This document shows positions 63,932 through 64,000 of a DNA stretch of 64,000 nt, piece after piece; position 1 is the first letter of the stretch, and each line of letters opens with the position of its first letter. A program made the translations under genes and the position numbers. This DNA comes from Rhodocytophaga rosea (GTDB taxonomy: Bacteria; Bacteroidota; Bacteroidia; Cytophagales; 172606-1). Under the pieces are notes generated by a model. The model searched no databases. It was not told where the DNA came from and worked only from the letters and a program-made list of their open reading frames with translations. Where the stretch lies: contig NZ_CP048222.1 of the NCBI RefSeq assembly GCF_010119975.1, positions 5,040,501 through 5,104,500 of the forward strand. The letters run 5' to 3'.

Positions 63932-64000
63932 TCAGTTTAATTTGGCATAGGTACTAGGCGGATAACCAAAACGGTTTTTAAAAGCGGTCGTGAATGCAGG
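63932..64000 (-). CDS. AraC-family transcriptional regulator, C-terminal end (runs off the window)
   Basis: Twenty-two codons and a TGA stop (63932-63934) are visible on the minus strand. They read PAFTTAFKNRFGYPPSTYAK, the second helix-turn-helix end typical of AraC regulators, whose consensus is (S)xxF(S/T)xxFKxxxGxxPxxY. The rest lies outside the window, so ligand and targets are unknown. Confidence 0.75.
   Translation of the reverse strand, partial: PAFTTAFKNRFGYPPSTYAKLN

Overview
The window comes from a Bacteroidota chromosome, most likely a cytophagal lineage. Support for this: a SusC/SusD pair, a hybrid two-component sensor of the Bacteroides type, LytS/LytTR signalling pairs, tryptophan 2,3-dioxygenase, orphan FtsX/MacB permeases with a PadR regulator, lipoproteins with Bacteroidota-like lipoboxes, and a moderate G+C of roughly 40-45% (estimated by eye). 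I saw no tRNA, rRNA, CRISPR array, prophage or replication origin.

Layout. 1-8.4 kb is housekeeping: a truncated DUF4369-type lipoprotein, gatB, a DUF2490 protein, a lipoprotein, lepA, a small membrane protein, folD and a sigma factor. 8.5-10.6 kb holds an ARPP-1 family gene split by an IS630-family element. 10.7-16.3 kb carries a Na+/H+ antiporter, two genes each broken by a single-base frameshift (a GAF protein and a DUF5009 acyltransferase-like protein), a GH20 enzyme and a YwbE protein. 16.3-19.6 kb has an IS5-type element that landed exactly on the stop codon of an R2K-type ATP-grasp gene, two unknown small proteins and a deoxyribonucleotidase. 19.8-33.5 kb is a fructan-type utilization locus, all on the minus strand: GH32 hydrolase, SusD, SusC, fructokinase, sugar porter and a PBP-containing hybrid sensor. 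A second IS630-family element and two structured repeats separate the GH32 gene from susD. 34-44 kb is mixed metabolism and envelope: a COG4315 lipoprotein, a TolB-like protein, penicillin acylase, tryptophan dioxygenase, a MORN-repeat/beta-barrel protein and a COG2509 oxidoreductase. 44.3-49 kb has a LytS kinase and LytTR regulator separated by a repeat, an acyltransferase, DoxX and a Crp-family regulator. 49.5-60.4 kb is a PadR regulator followed by four tandem orphan permeases. 60.5-64 kb has two secreted unknowns, a second LytS/LytTR pair and the end of an AraC-family gene.

The strongest unexplained signals are three. (1) The PadR-permease array has four ~875-residue double-FtsX permeases, no ATPase anywhere in the window, and a shared N-terminal prefix whose DNA is almost identical between genes 1 and 3 although their permease bodies are diverged. 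The array ends in a 46-bp perfect palindrome. (2) A family of six intergenic elements shares one 14-bp-stem head hairpin with compensatory base changes between copies and interchangeable bodies. This looks like a structured RNA or a hairpin-ended small mobile element. (3) Insertions have repeatedly broken up functional units: the ARPP-1 gene, the GH32-susCD unit and a kinase/regulator pair.
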